This document shows, piece after piece, positions 8,771-16,675 of a stretch of 64,000 nt of DNA. The notes beneath the pieces were generated by a model, which was not told the DNA's origin, ran no database searches, and saw only the letters and a list, made by a program, of their open reading frames with translations. The translations under genes and the position numbers were made by a program. Every line of letters starts with the position of its first letter. The first letter of the stretch is position 1. The DNA comes from Eikenella longinqua (GTDB lineage: Bacteria; Pseudomonadota; Gammaproteobacteria; Burkholderiales; Neisseriaceae): NCBI RefSeq assembly GCF_001648355.1, contig NZ_LXSL01000011.1, forward strand, positions 1-64,000, written 5' to 3'.

Positions 8771-9042
8771 GGCGTATCCTTTGTTTCCGCTACGTTTTCC
8801 GTTGCTGCCGTTTCGTTGCCAGCCAGTGCTGCCTGCGCCTGCAAGGCGGCCAGCTGCTTCTGGCGCAAAAACTTGCCCAACGCCATCATCTGCCCGGCCA
8901 CACACACGAAAGCAGCCACAAAAGAGGCAATGGCGGCGGGAATATAACGCAATATAATCAGGCAGTTACCCAGCAACAGCAAGAGAATGAAGAGGATGGT
9001 AAACAGCGCGGTGAGTTTGAGGTAGCGTCGGGTTTTATTCAT
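8767..9042 (-). CDS. Small inner-membrane protein, unknown function
   Basis: A 91-residue protein with two hydrophobic segments (about 11-33 TALFTILFILLLLLGNCLIIL and 35-53 AAIASFVAAFVCVAGQMMAL). A charged cytoplasmic tail follows, rich in Ala, Gln and Glu. It overlaps rdgB by four bases and is probably the first gene of that operon. No catalytic motif is visible. I recognise no named family. Confidence 0.65.
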   Translation of the reverse strand: MNKTRRYLKLTALFTILFILLLLLGNCLIILRYIPAAIASFVAAFVCVAGQMMALGKFLRQKQLAALQAQAALAGNETAATENVAETKDTP

Positions 9043-9254
9043 GGCGGAACTGGAAAACGGGGAAGCCGTTTACGGCGTTTTCTCGAAGATTTGAAATGTT
9101 TGTGAACGGGTTGCAACCCTAATTCTGGTTTTCAGGTAGCCTTCCTGCCACCCAAAACAAAGTCGGGCGAAAGTTATTTCGGAGCCCGGCAAGCGGCGTA
9201 TTGTAGCAGCTCTTTGCCGCTTTTTGTTTGGCGCAGCGGCTTGCTGGGCATGGC

Positions 9255-9340
9255 GGCTACCTGAAAACCGCAGAGGCTACCTGAAAGTGTGAGCTTCAAC
9301 GCAATTAAAACAGTTGGAGCAAAATTTCAGGTAGCCTCTA
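9255..9340. repeat. DUS-bounded intergenic repeat
   Basis: GGCTACCTGAAAA and AGGCTACCTGAAAG precede GTGAGCTTCAACGCAATTAAAAC; the copy closes with TTTCAGGTAGCCTC. The region 9043-9397 holds this copy, another DUS near 9131 and the bamC terminator, and no gene. Confidence 0.6.
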
Positions 9341-9351
9341 TGCGGCAAACA

Positions 9352-9385
9352 CAAAAGCAGCCTTTAACGGGCATTAAAGGCTGTT
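9352..9385 (-). terminator. Intrinsic terminator of bamC
   Basis: On the reverse strand CAGCCTTTAA and TTAAAGGCTG form a perfect 10-bp stem with a 6-nt loop, followed by CTTTTG. It lies 13 bp past the bamC stop. Confidence 0.75.
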
Positions 9386-9397
9386 TCTCAATCACGT

Positions 9398-10528
9398 TTA
9401 GCGCAACTCGTTATACAGTCGGCTCAGCCAAGTTTGCGCGTCGCGGCCTTGGTAGGGGCTGCCGTCTTTGTTGGCCAGTAGCAGCTGGCTGGCGTTATTG
9501 CCCTGCGGCTGCACCACCACCACGAATTCGGGGCGTGCCTGCGGCTCGGCGGGCTTGCTGCTGCGGCCAAACAGGCGGCCGAAGAAGCCAGGCTTCTCGG
9601 TGCGCACGGCCTCACCTTCCGACGGCGCCACCTGCACCAGATAGGCCTGGCGCTGGGTGTTTTCGCCGGTTACGCTCAGGCCGATGCGGTCGAGCGCGAG
9701 GCCGACGCGGCGCCAGTTGCGCGCTTGGTCGCCGCGCAGGGTGAGCTGGCCGTTTTGCAGGCTGGCCAAGTCGCCGCTGCGGGCGGCGGTGGTTTGCTGC
9801 TGCTTGAGCGCCTGCTCGATTTGCTGCTCATCGGCACCCAGATACTGCATGAAGCGGCCGAGCAGCGCGGCTTCCAAATCGGTGTCGCGGGCGGAGGGCT
9901 GCCACATAGTGGTGTCTTTGTTGCGGTCGGCGTAGGTTTCCTTCATGCCGCGGTGGGTGAAGAATACGTCGGTGCCGCCTTTGCTGTTCCGCTCGAGGCG
10001 GATGGTGAACTTGTCGCGCTCGCCGGTGGAATACACGCCGCCGAGGCCGACACGCTCAAACAGACGGCGCAGGCCGTCTTGCGGCAGCTTGGCGCGGTTT
10101 TCCGCCCAGTCGGTTTCCATCAGGCCGATGCCGGGCTCTTCGCGGGCAATCACAAAACCCTGCTCCTGCCAGAAGGCGTGCAGCAGCGGCCACACTTCGG
10201 CCGGATTTTTGTTGGCGATATTCAGCCAGCGCTGGCTGCCTTCGCGCTGGATGGTAATGTTTTTCACTTCGGCCAGCACGGGCGTGCCGGGGCGGTTGGC
10301 AGCGGCCTGACGGTTGCGGGCCACGTCGGAAGCGCGCACCGCGCCGCCGGCGGGCAGGCTGTAGGCGTTGCCTTGGGCGGGGTTGTCCAAATCGGGCGGC
10401 ACTTCCAGATTGACTACCTTGCGGTTTTCGGTTTGGTAGTCCAGTTTGGGCGCTTCTTCGCCTTTGGAGGCGCAGGCAGCCAAGAAACCGGCCATCAGCA
10501 AAGCGGCAGGCAGTTTGAATACGTTCAT
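9398..10528 (-). CDS. bamC: Outer-membrane assembly lipoprotein BamC (NlpB/DapX)
   Basis: A 376-residue lipoprotein subunit of the BAM complex that inserts beta-barrel proteins into the outer membrane. The lipobox is GFLAAC (C19). The unstructured N-terminal lasso follows (KLDYQT.. NLEVPPDL), matching the BamC signature that contacts BamD. Two helix-grip domains are seen: one at WLNIANKNPAEVWPLLHAFWQEQGF to about residue 235 and one near residues 268-305 and beyond, with a divergent linker. It follows dapA 31 bp downstream, the same dapA-bamC order as in Escherichia coli, suggesting a shared transcript. Confidence 0.92.
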   Translation of the reverse strand: MNVFKLPAALLMAGFLAACASKGEEAPKLDYQTENRKVVNLEVPPDLDNPAQGNAYSLPAGGAVRASDVARNRQAAANRPGTPVLAEVKNITIQREGSQRWLNIANKNPAEVWPLLHAFWQEQGFVIAREEPGIGLMETDWAENRAKLPQDGLRRLFERVGLGGVYSTGERDKFTIRLERNSKGGTDVFFTHRGMKETYADRNKDTTMWQPSARDTDLEAALLGRFMQYLGADEQQIEQALKQQQTTAARSGDLASLQNGQLTLRGDQARNWRRVGLALDRIGLSVTGENTQRQAYLVQVAPSEGEAVRTEKPGFFGRLFGRSSKPAEPQARPEFVVVVQPQGNNASQLLLANKDGSPYQGRDAQTWLSRLYNELR

Positions 10529-10559
10529 ACAGCAATCCTTCGGAGTGGGAAAACTTGGT

Positions 10560-11435
10560 TTAAATCAGTTGCAGGTTTTGCAGGGCGGCAGCCACGCGCG
10601 CCTGGCCGGCCTCGCTTAACGGCATCATCGGCAGGCGCACGAAGCGGCCGCACAGGCCGAGCTTTTCCAGCGCCCATTTCGGCGCGGCGGGGCTGGGCTC
10701 GCAGAACATTTCCCGATACAGCGGCACCAGTTTGGCATTCAGCGCGCGGGCTTCGGCCAGATTGCCGGCCAAGGCGGCGCGGCACATATCGGCAAACAGT
10801 TTGGGCGCCACATTGCCGGCCACGGTAATCACGCCGTGGGCGCCACACAGCATGGCGACCATGCCGGTGGGGTCGTCGCCGGAATACACGGCGAAGCCTT
10901 CGGGCGCGCGGTTGATTAAATCGATTTGGCTCCCGATGTTGCCGCTGGCCTCTTTCACGCCGATGATGTTCGGGATTTCGGCCAAACGCAGCACGATGTC
11001 GTTGCTCATGCTCACCACGGTGCGGCCGGGCACGTTGTACACAATCATCGGGATGTCGGCGGCTTCGGCGATGGCGGCGAAGTGGCGGTAGATGCCTTCC
11101 TGCGGCGGCTTGTTGTAATACGGCACCACCGACAGCGTGGCATAGGCGCCGCTGCCGGCCACGGCGCGGGAAAGCGCGATGGCGTCGGCGGTGCTGTTGG
11201 TGCCGGTGCCGGCGATAACGGGAACGCGGCCATCGGCAAAGCGGATGGCGGCTTCGATCACTTCAATCTTCTCCGGCACGCTCAGGGTGACGCTTTCGCC
11301 GGTGGTGCCCACGGCCACGATGCCGTCGGTGCCGTTGGCAATGTGCCAATCAATCAGGCGCTGGAATTGTTCGTAATGGACGCTGCCGTCTTCACGCATC
11401 GGGGTGATGATGGCAACAATACTGCCGGTCAACAT
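10560..11435 (-). CDS. dapA: 4-hydroxy-tetrahydrodipicolinate synthase
   Basis: DapA condenses pyruvate with aspartate semialdehyde, the first committed step to lysine and meso-diaminopimelate for peptidoglycan. The 291-residue form begins MLTGSIVAIITPM; the longer in-frame reading upstream is not conserved. The Schiff-base lysine is K161 in IIGVKEASGN, the catalytic Tyr is Y133 in MIVYNVPGR, and GTTGES (residues 43-48) binds the substrate carboxylate. dapE of the same pathway lies at 50.5 kb. bamC follows. Confidence 0.97.
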   Translation of the reverse strand: MLTGSIVAIITPMREDGSVHYEQFQRLIDWHIANGTDGIVAVGTTGESVTLSVPEKIEVIEAAIRFADGRVPVIAGTGTNSTADAIALSRAVAGSGAYATLSVVPYYNKPPQEGIYRHFAAIAEAADIPMIVYNVPGRTVVSMSNDIVLRLAEIPNIIGVKEASGNIGSQIDLINRAPEGFAVYSGDDPTGMVAMLCGAHGVITVAGNVAPKLFADMCRAALAGNLAEARALNAKLVPLYREMFCEPSPAAPKWALEKLGLCGRFVRLPMMPLSEAGQARVAAALQNLQLI

Positions 11436-11473
11436 GGCGTAACCTTTACTTCTGGATGGTCTGAAACGGGGCG

Positions 11474-11479
11474 ATTGTA
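11474..11479 (-). promoter_or_regulatory. Putative -10 of dapA-bamC
   Basis: TACAAT on the reverse strand (GGCTACAATCGCC) about 38 bp before the dapA ATG. No good -35 is visible. Confidence 0.4.
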
Positions 11480-11617
11480 GCCTATTTTCCGGGCTTGTGC
11501 GAAATATTGCACAGTTTAAAACTCGGCCGGCGGCAGCATCTGCCGCGCTGTGCCGCCCTAGGGCTATCTGCATGGCGGGCAAGGGTTTCTAAGCCGCGAT
11601 ATGGATTGGCAAAACAT

Positions 11618-11945
11618 TTTTCAGGTAGCCTCTTTCTCTATCCAAAAGGCTACCTGAAAATTTTTCCAAACCGTTTTTGCTGCCAGTTGAAGCTCCGCCT
11701 GCTTGCCGTTCGCGCTTGAACGAAACCCGCTTTGCTCGCTTTAGCTTCACATTTTAACTTCGCAGAAACTTAGCGTTGGCTTTGCCAAGACAACGGTCCA
11801 CTGCGTTGAAGCTTGCGTTTTAGCTTCGCAGAAACTCCGCCTTGCTTTGCAAGACATCATTTTAACTCCGTTGAAGCTCACGCTTTCAGGTAGCCTGAAT
11901 TGCTGCTTGAGGCTACCTGAAAACGGAGTTTCTGCGAAGCTAAAA
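11618..11945. repeat. Large block of DUS-linked intergenic repeats
   Basis: Between dapA and the ABC transporter gene lie at least five DUS copies and multiple alternating modules (TTAGCTTCGCAGAAACTCCG, AAGACATCATTTTAAC, CGTTGAAGCTCACGCTTTC, GAGTTTCTGCGAAGCTAAAA). Nothing in it looks coding. This is the longest copy in the window. Confidence 0.65.
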
Positions 11946-11948
11946 ACC

Positions 11949-13655
11949 TCAGCCCTGCTCCGCACCAGCAAAGGGCGCCAGCTCAATGCGCCGCTCAAAC
12001 ATCCCCTGAATCGCCGCCTGATGGCTGATGCCCACGCACAGCACATCGGGCAGGCATTGGCGCAGCGTGCGCATGAGTTCGGCGGCGGACGCGTCGTCCA
12101 ACTGGTTGGTGGCTTCGTCGAGGAACAATACATCGGGGCGGTGCAGCAGGGCGCGGGCGAGGCTGAGCCGCTGCTGTTCGCCGCCGGAAAGAGTTTTGTG
12201 CCACTCGTATTCGGTATCGGGGTCGAGCGCGAGCAGGCGCGGCAGGCCGACTTGGGTCAGCACGGCGGCGATGGCTTGGTTATCGGGCGCGGCGGCGTAT
12301 GGGTAGGCGAGCACGTTGCGCAGACTGTCGTGCGGCAGGTAGGGGCGTTGAGGCAGGAACAGGCTGCGGCCGCTGATGGCGAAGCGGCCTTGGTAATACG
12401 GCCACAGCCCTGCCAGCGCGCGCAACAGGGTAGATTTGCCGATGCCGCTGCGCCCTTCCAGCAGCAGCCATTCGGGCGCGCGGGCGGCGAGCGAAAGATG
12501 GTGCAGCAGGGTGCGGCCGTCGGCGGTGTGTAGGGTCAGGCTATCCACTTCCAAGCGGGCGGCATGGCCGTGTTCCGCGTGTTCATGATGTGCAGGCTGC
12601 TTTTGCGGTGCGCTATCCAGCGCGTTTAGGGCTACCTGAAAACCGGCCAAACGTTCCACCACGGATGCCCATTCGATGATGCGTTTGTAGTAGTCCATAA
12701 ACCAGCCGAAGCCGTCCTGCACGTTGGAAAACGCGCTGCGTGCCTTCATCATGTCGCCGAAAGTGAGCGTGTGCGCCAGATACATGGGCAGCGTGGCGAT
12801 GATGGGGATGAACATGGACAGGCGCAGGTAGGCGGCGGAAAAGGTTTCCAGCCGCAGCTCGCGGCCGATGAGTTCGCGCCAGTTGTGCCGCACGGCTTCA
12901 AAGCGGCGGTTCAGGCGGCTTTGCTCGGCATTTTCGCCGCGATACAGGGCGATTTGCTCGGCGTGGTCGCGCACGCGCAGCAGGGTGGCGCGGTAGTCGG
13001 CTTCGCGGTGCTGGCGTTCCACATTGAGCGGTTGGAGTTTGCGGCCGATGAGATGGGTAACGAGGGTGCAGGCTGCCGAGTAGGCCAGCGCGACCCACAC
13101 CAGATAGCCGTATATCGTGATGTTTTGCCCGAAAATTTGGAAGGTTTGCACGCCGGAGAGCTGCCACAGAATCACCACAAACGCGCCGAGTTTGGCGGCG
13201 TTCATGATGAAATATTTGAACAAATCAATGCTTTTTTCCGACAGCAGGAAAATGTCTTCGGCAATGCGTTGGTCGGGGTTGTCCGGCTCGCCGCCGGCTT
13301 GCAGTTGCAAGCGGTAGTGGCGGCTGCGGCCGAGCCATTGCCGCTGGAACTGCTGCGTGAGGTGGCTGCGCCAGCGGAACAGCAGGATTTTTCGCAACCA
13401 GTTGCCCAGCGCCACAAAGGCGGTAACCAGCGAAATATACAGCAAAAATTCGCCCACCAGCGCGGGCATGGCACGGCCATCGAAGGCGGCCAGCGCATCG
13501 TAAAACGTTTTGTTCCAATCGGTAATCAGCACGCTGACGCGCACGATGGCGAGCGAACAGCCGACCACGGCGGCCAAAAGCAGCCATTCGCGCCACTGTC
13601 GACGGGCAAACCAAAACGGGGCGGCAAGGACAAGGAAACGGCGGAGGGTGTTCAC
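11949..13655 (-). CDS. ABC transporter, fused membrane and ATPase domains (SbmA/BacA-YddA type)
   Basis: A 568-residue half-transporter. The N-terminal part has membrane segments (about 24-45, 65-85, 152-200, 285-300) and WxxxFYDALAAFD, typical of the SbmA/BacA-like transmembrane family. The ATPase has Walker A GRSGIGKST, signature LSGGEQQRLSLARA, Walker B VLFLDEATN and H-loop ISHQ. YddA-like relatives are putative exporters or importers of peptides, fatty-acyl or cobalamin-like substrates, so no substrate is assigned. The start appears to be GTG at 13655. An internal DUS encodes FQVALNAL at the membrane/ATPase linker. Confidence 0.85.
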   Translation of the reverse strand: MNTLRRFLVLAAPFWFARRQWREWLLLAAVVGCSLAIVRVSVLITDWNKTFYDALAAFDGRAMPALVGEFLLYISLVTAFVALGNWLRKILLFRWRSHLTQQFQRQWLGRSRHYRLQLQAGGEPDNPDQRIAEDIFLLSEKSIDLFKYFIMNAAKLGAFVVILWQLSGVQTFQIFGQNITIYGYLVWVALAYSAACTLVTHLIGRKLQPLNVERQHREADYRATLLRVRDHAEQIALYRGENAEQSRLNRRFEAVRHNWRELIGRELRLETFSAAYLRLSMFIPIIATLPMYLAHTLTFGDMMKARSAFSNVQDGFGWFMDYYKRIIEWASVVERLAGFQVALNALDSAPQKQPAHHEHAEHGHAARLEVDSLTLHTADGRTLLHHLSLAARAPEWLLLEGRSGIGKSTLLRALAGLWPYYQGRFAISGRSLFLPQRPYLPHDSLRNVLAYPYAAAPDNQAIAAVLTQVGLPRLLALDPDTEYEWHKTLSGGEQQRLSLARALLHRPDVLFLDEATNQLDDASAAELMRTLRQCLPDVLCVGISHQAAIQGMFERRIELAPFAGAEQG

Positions 13656-13661
13656 AAGATG

Positions 13662-13765
13662 AGGCTACCTGAAAGCACAAACTTCAACGCAGTAGACAGA
13701 TGTCTTGCAAAGCAAAGCGGAGTTTCTGCGAAGCTAAAGCGTTAAGCTTCAACGAAATTAAAACG
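13662..13765. repeat. DUS-linked intergenic repeat
   Basis: GAGGCTACCTGAAAG, CTTCAACGCAGT, GAGTTTCTGCGAAGCTAAAGC and AGCTTCAACGAAATTAAAACG in series. From here to 13990 no gene is seen; degenerate module fragments continue to about 13850. Confidence 0.6.
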
Positions 13766-13993
13766 AGCATGGCGAATTTGGTTAAAACAATGGACTAGCA
13801 AACCAAGGCGGTTTCGGCAAAGCTAAAGTGCCGGCTTCAACAATGCTAAAGGGGCGCGAGCAATATAGCGATGAAGTTTTTCACTACGACATAACTACGG
13901 CTTGCTAACCTGTATCGAAAAGCAATACGGCTCACCGCAGGCAGCAAGGATTGGAAAGCCGCTTGAATGTGTCATTCAAAAAACACAGATAAA

Positions 13994-14028
13994 CAAAAAG
14001 CTTAATTCCGTGTTCCAGAATTAAGCTT
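13994..14028 (-). terminator. Intrinsic terminator of the tRNA-Arg/tRNA-Glu transcript
   Basis: On the reverse strand AAGCTTAATTC and GAATTAAGCTT form a perfect 11-bp stem around an 8-nt loop, followed by TTTTG. It lies about 80 bp after tRNA-Glu. Confidence 0.75.
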
Positions 14029-14032
14029 CAAT

Positions 14033-14068
14033 AAGGTATTTATCTTTTTTAAGGTATTTATCTTTTTT
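14033..14068. repeat. Perfect 18-bp tandem duplication
   Basis: AAGGTATTTATCTTTTTT occurs twice without gap between the tRNA genes and their terminator. It is probably a slippage product with no known function. Confidence 0.8.
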
Positions 14069-14107
14069 ATTTTTCCAAAGCCCAGAATTAACTTAGCCTT
14101 CGAATCT

Positions 14108-14182
14108 TGGCACGCCCAGGGGGAATCGAACCCCCGTTACCGCCGTGAAAGGGCGATGTCCTAACCGCTAGACGATGGGCGC
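14108..14182 (-). tRNA. tRNA-Glu (anticodon TTC)
   Basis: The reverse strand folds as a cloverleaf: acceptor GCGCCCA with TGGGCGT (G1-U72 wobble), D-stem GTC, anticodon loop CTTTCAC (TTC) on stem CCGCC/GGCGG, T-arm GGGGGTTCGATTCCCCC, discriminator G, and encoded CCA. It lies 5 bp after tRNA-Arg on the same strand. Confidence 0.95.
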
Positions 14183-14187
14183 ATAAT

Positions 14188-14264
14188 TGGCGCACCCGGA
14201 GCGATTCGAACGCCCGACCCTCTGGTTCGTAGCCAGATACTCTATCCAACTGAGCTACGGGTGC
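14188..14264 (-). tRNA. tRNA-Arg (anticodon ACG)
   Basis: 77 nt on the reverse strand: acceptor GCACCCG/CGGGTGC, TAGCTCAGTTGGATAGAG D-arm, anticodon stem CTGG/CCAG with loop CTACGAA (ACG; the A is expected to be edited to inosine), GTTCGAATC T-loop, discriminator G, encoded CCA. Confidence 0.96.
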
Positions 14265-14395
14265 GCTGTGGAGTTTTGAATTATAGATAGCCTTGCAATT
14301 TGAGTCAAGCTATTTCTGCAAAAATATTTCTGTTTTTCTGCAAATATCATTTAGCTTATTCATTCATAAGCACAAATAGGCTACCTGAAACTCGC

Positions 14396-14968
14396 CTACC
14401 CCGCATCTACCTCATTACCGTTTACCACCAAGGTCAATTTGCCGGTGGTCGGGTGGATAACCATGCCGTGCACGGCAACGTAATCGGGCATCAGCGGATG
14501 TTGGCGGATCATCTGCACTGTGTGCCGCACGCTGTCGTCGGCATTGTCGAAGCCGGTAAGCCAGCCGTCCAAATCGATACCGGCATGGCGCAGGGTGTTG
14601 ATGCTTTCGTCGGAAATGCCGGCAGCGCGGGCTTTATCGAGCAAATGTTTGGGTGAAAAGCCGCACATGCCGCAATCGTGGTGTGCCACCACCATGATTT
14701 CTTCCACATTCAAATCAAACACCGCCACCAGCAAGCTGCGCATCACCGAACCCCACGGGTGCAGCACCACTGCGCCGGCATTGCGGATTACTTTGGCGTC
14801 GCCGTTTTTCAGCCCCATCGCCGCATACAGCAGCTCCATGATGCGGGTGTCCATGCAGGATAAGATCGCCAGTTTCTTCTCGGGATATTTGTCGCTGAAA
14901 AACTGGATGTATTCGCCGCTTTCCACGAAGCGTTTGTTAAATTGCAAAATGTCGTCAAGCAGTTTCAT
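14396..14968 (-). CDS. Beta-class carbonic anhydrase-like protein
   Basis: A 190-residue beta-carbonic anhydrase relative of the short, YvdA-like subgroup, expected to interconvert CO2 and bicarbonate. Zinc ligands are C38 in LSCMDTRI, H96 and C99 in VVAHHDCGMCG; the D40/R42 dyad is present. NAGAVVLHPWGSVMRSLL carries the conserved RNAG motif. The protein ends TLVVNGNEVDAG. AAAGGAAAATC precedes the ATG, and a TATAAT (15004-15009) lies about 35 bp upstream. It is a single-gene unit between the tRNAs and hemerythrin gene. Some short members lack activity. Confidence 0.88.
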   Translation of the reverse strand: MKLLDDILQFNKRFVESGEYIQFFSDKYPEKKLAILSCMDTRIMELLYAAMGLKNGDAKVIRNAGAVVLHPWGSVMRSLLVAVFDLNVEEIMVVAHHDCGMCGFSPKHLLDKARAAGISDESINTLRHAGIDLDGWLTGFDNADDSVRHTVQMIRQHPLMPDYVAVHGMVIHPTTGKLTLVVNGNEVDAG

Positions 14969-15003
14969 GATTTTCCTTTCATGTGTGAGCGCGCTTGGGC
15001 GGC

Positions 15004-15009
15004 ATTATA
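15004..15009 (-). promoter_or_regulatory. Putative -10 of the carbonic anhydrase gene
   Basis: Reverse-strand TATAAT in GGGTATATAATGCC, about 35 bp before the ATG. No clear -35 at 16-18 bp. Confidence 0.45.
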
Positions 15010-15041
15010 TACCCTCCCGGCTTTTTGTTTGCAGACAAACA

Positions 15042-15073
15042 AAAGGCTACCTGAAAATATTTTCAGGTAGCCT
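15042..15073 (-). terminator. Inverted DUS hairpin downstream of the hemerythrin gene
   Basis: AAAAGGCTACCTGAAAATATTTTCAG.. forms a near-continuous stem with a tiny loop (AGGCTACCTGAAAA against TTTTCAGGTAGCCT). T-rich sequence follows on the reverse strand. Confidence 0.65.
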
Positions 15074-15094
15074 CTACGGCATGGCGCGCCTCGA

Positions 15095-15502
15095 TTAAGA
15101 GCGGATGCCTGATGCCTTCACGCTTTCGATGTAGCCGTGGTCATTGATGCGGATGTGGCGGAACAGCCAGCCTTCGCACAAGTCAATCACTTCATCCAAA
15201 GCGGCAGCATCGCCGTTGTGGTAGCGGGCTTGCAGGGTGCTCATTTTGTTCACAAAGTTTTCGTGCACTTTTCTGTGCGGCTCCAGTAGGCGGTATTGCG
15301 CTTCGGCCAGCATCATTTCTTCGTAGCTGAAGTGCTCAATGGTGTAGTCGATCAAATGCTGGAATTCGCGCTCGATCGCTTCTTGGTCGCCGCTTTGTTT
15401 GGCATCGTAGAGCTGATTAATGTAATCCACCAGTTTGCGATGTTGGTCATCAATATCTTCAAAGCCCGTATCCAAATCAGATGTCCAATATACAAAAGCC
15501 AT
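15095..15502 (-). CDS. Bacteriohemerythrin
   Basis: A 135-residue single-domain hemerythrin that binds O2 at a non-heme di-iron centre. Iron ligands are visible in order: W-T-S-D start region, DDQHRKLVDYIN, HFSYEEMML, PHRKVHENF and FRHIRINDHGY. Proteins of this kind store, buffer or sense oxygen, and in Neisseriaceae they could protect against oxidative or nitrosative stress. It is monocistronic; the intergenic stretch 15503-15677 upstream shows no gene. Confidence 0.93.
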   Translation of the reverse strand: MAFVYWTSDLDTGFEDIDDQHRKLVDYINQLYDAKQSGDQEAIEREFQHLIDYTIEHFSYEEMMLAEAQYRLLEPHRKVHENFVNKMSTLQARYHNGDAAALDEVIDLCEGWLFRHIRINDHGYIESVKASGIRS

Positions 15503-15677
15503 TTTCGTCCCTCTTTAAGTAAACATAAAACCGATTGCCGCCGGCAATCACACTCCCTTTGCCGGCCGGCAACACTCCAAACCGAATTTTGCCAATCTTG
15601 GCAAACAAGCGGCAATCCGGTATCACAATCTTACCGATTCACCAAGCAAGTATTATGCCAGCTTGTGTAGTAAACGT

Positions 15678-15709
15678 AAATAAACCCTTCTTGCTCAACA
15701 AGAAGGGTT
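15678..15709 (-). terminator. Intrinsic terminator of the adhesin/TpgA unit
   Basis: AACCCTTCTTG and CAAGAAGGGTT form an 11-bp perfect stem with a 5-nt loop; the reverse strand continues TTTATTT. It lies about 50 bp after the tpgA-like stop. Confidence 0.7.
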
Positions 15710-15756
15710 CTCACTTACTGATTATCTAGCGCTTATTTCAACTGAAACGGCAGCAA

Positions 15757-16593
15757 TCAGCGGCGGGTGCCATAGCCGTCCACTTGGATTTCCACACGGC
15801 GGTTCGGCTGCAGGCAGGCAATCAGCTCGTTGCGGCTGCCGCGGTTGTCGCACTGTTTCACCGGCTGGGATTCGCCCATGCCCACGGCACGGATTTTCTC
15901 TGCCGGCAAGCCTTCGCCCGCCAGATAACGGCGCACGGTTTCGGCTCGCTGTTGCGACAGGTTTTGGTTGTAGGCATCGGAACCCAAGTAGTCGGTGTGG
16001 CCGATAACGGTGATGCTGTTGAGCTGCTCGAAGCTTCTCAGCTTGGCGGCCAACTCGCTCAGCTCTTCACGGCCGCGCGGCTGCAAATCGCGCTCACTGC
16101 TGCGGTCGAAGGCAAAGAGTACGTCTGCACTCAGGGTGTAGTGCTGCTGCATCGCTGCGGCAGCCTGAGGCTGCGGCGGGCAGGTGGCATCTGCCGGATC
16201 AACAGCTTTCCAATAAGTGCTGCCGCTGAATCTGTTCTTGTCGAACAATACTTTAAATTGGCAGGTGGTCACGCCATTGGTGCCTTGGCCGGGGGTGTGG
16301 AAGTGGAACAGATAGTTCCATTCGCGCGGGCGCCACACTTCGTTGTAATGCGGGCGGCCGAGCAGGTAGTAGAGCTCGTCTTTAGTCAAGCCCGGCTTCA
16401 CTTGCGACAAGCTGCCCAAATCGGGGAAGGTGCCGCGTTTGTTGTTGAACGAAACGCTGTCCCACTTCGGCCACACCGGCTCATCGGTGCTGCCGTCTGC
16501 TTTCACTTTCGACAAAGAAGAACAGGCCGACAAGGCAAGCGCCGCTGCCGCCACCACTGCCGCACGGCTGGCTAATTGAACAAATTTCATCAT
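15757..16593 (-). CDS. TpgA-like OmpA/BamE-domain lipoprotein, adhesin partner
   Basis: A 278-residue lipoprotein (lipobox ALSAC, C24). It has a SmpA/OmlA (BamE)-like segment, about 55-125 (VKPGLTKDELYYLLGRPHYNEVWRPREWNYLFHF). An OmpA C-terminal peptidoglycan-binding domain follows, about 155-275 (VLFAFDRSS, TVIGHTDYLGSDAYNQNLSQQRAETVRRYL, NRRVEIQV). This is the architecture of TpgA, which in Acinetobacter anchors the trimeric autotransporter AtaA to peptidoglycan and helps its surface display. It lies 83 bp downstream of a trimeric autotransporter on the same strand, supporting that role. A general OmpA lipoprotein is the alternative. Confidence 0.8.
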   Translation of the reverse strand: MMKFVQLASRAAVVAAAALALSACSSLSKVKADGSTDEPVWPKWDSVSFNNKRGTFPDLGSLSQVKPGLTKDELYYLLGRPHYNEVWRPREWNYLFHFHTPGQGTNGVTTCQFKVLFDKNRFSGSTYWKAVDPADATCPPQPQAAAAMQQHYTLSADVLFAFDRSSERDLQPRGREELSELAAKLRSFEQLNSITVIGHTDYLGSDAYNQNLSQQRAETVRRYLAGEGLPAEKIRAVGMGESQPVKQCDNRGSRNELIACLQPNRRVEIQVDGYGTRR

Positions 16594-16627
16594 CTTTCCT
16601 TTTATCTTGTTTTACAGAAATCCGATT

Positions 16628-16669
16628 AGGCTACCTGAAAACCATCTGCTGCATTTTCAGGTAGCCTCT
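16628..16669 (-). terminator. Inverted DUS pair between adhesin and TpgA-like gene
   Basis: AGGCTACCTGAAAA and TTTTCAGGTAGCCT with a 15-nt loop lie between the two genes. No long T run follows on the reverse strand, so partial read-through into the TpgA-like gene is likely. Confidence 0.45.
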
Positions 16670-16675
16670 TTCAGC

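Noticed and set aside
14100..14270. tRNA pair as an integration site
   Set aside because: No integrase, direct repeat of the tRNA 3' end or phage gene lies nearby.
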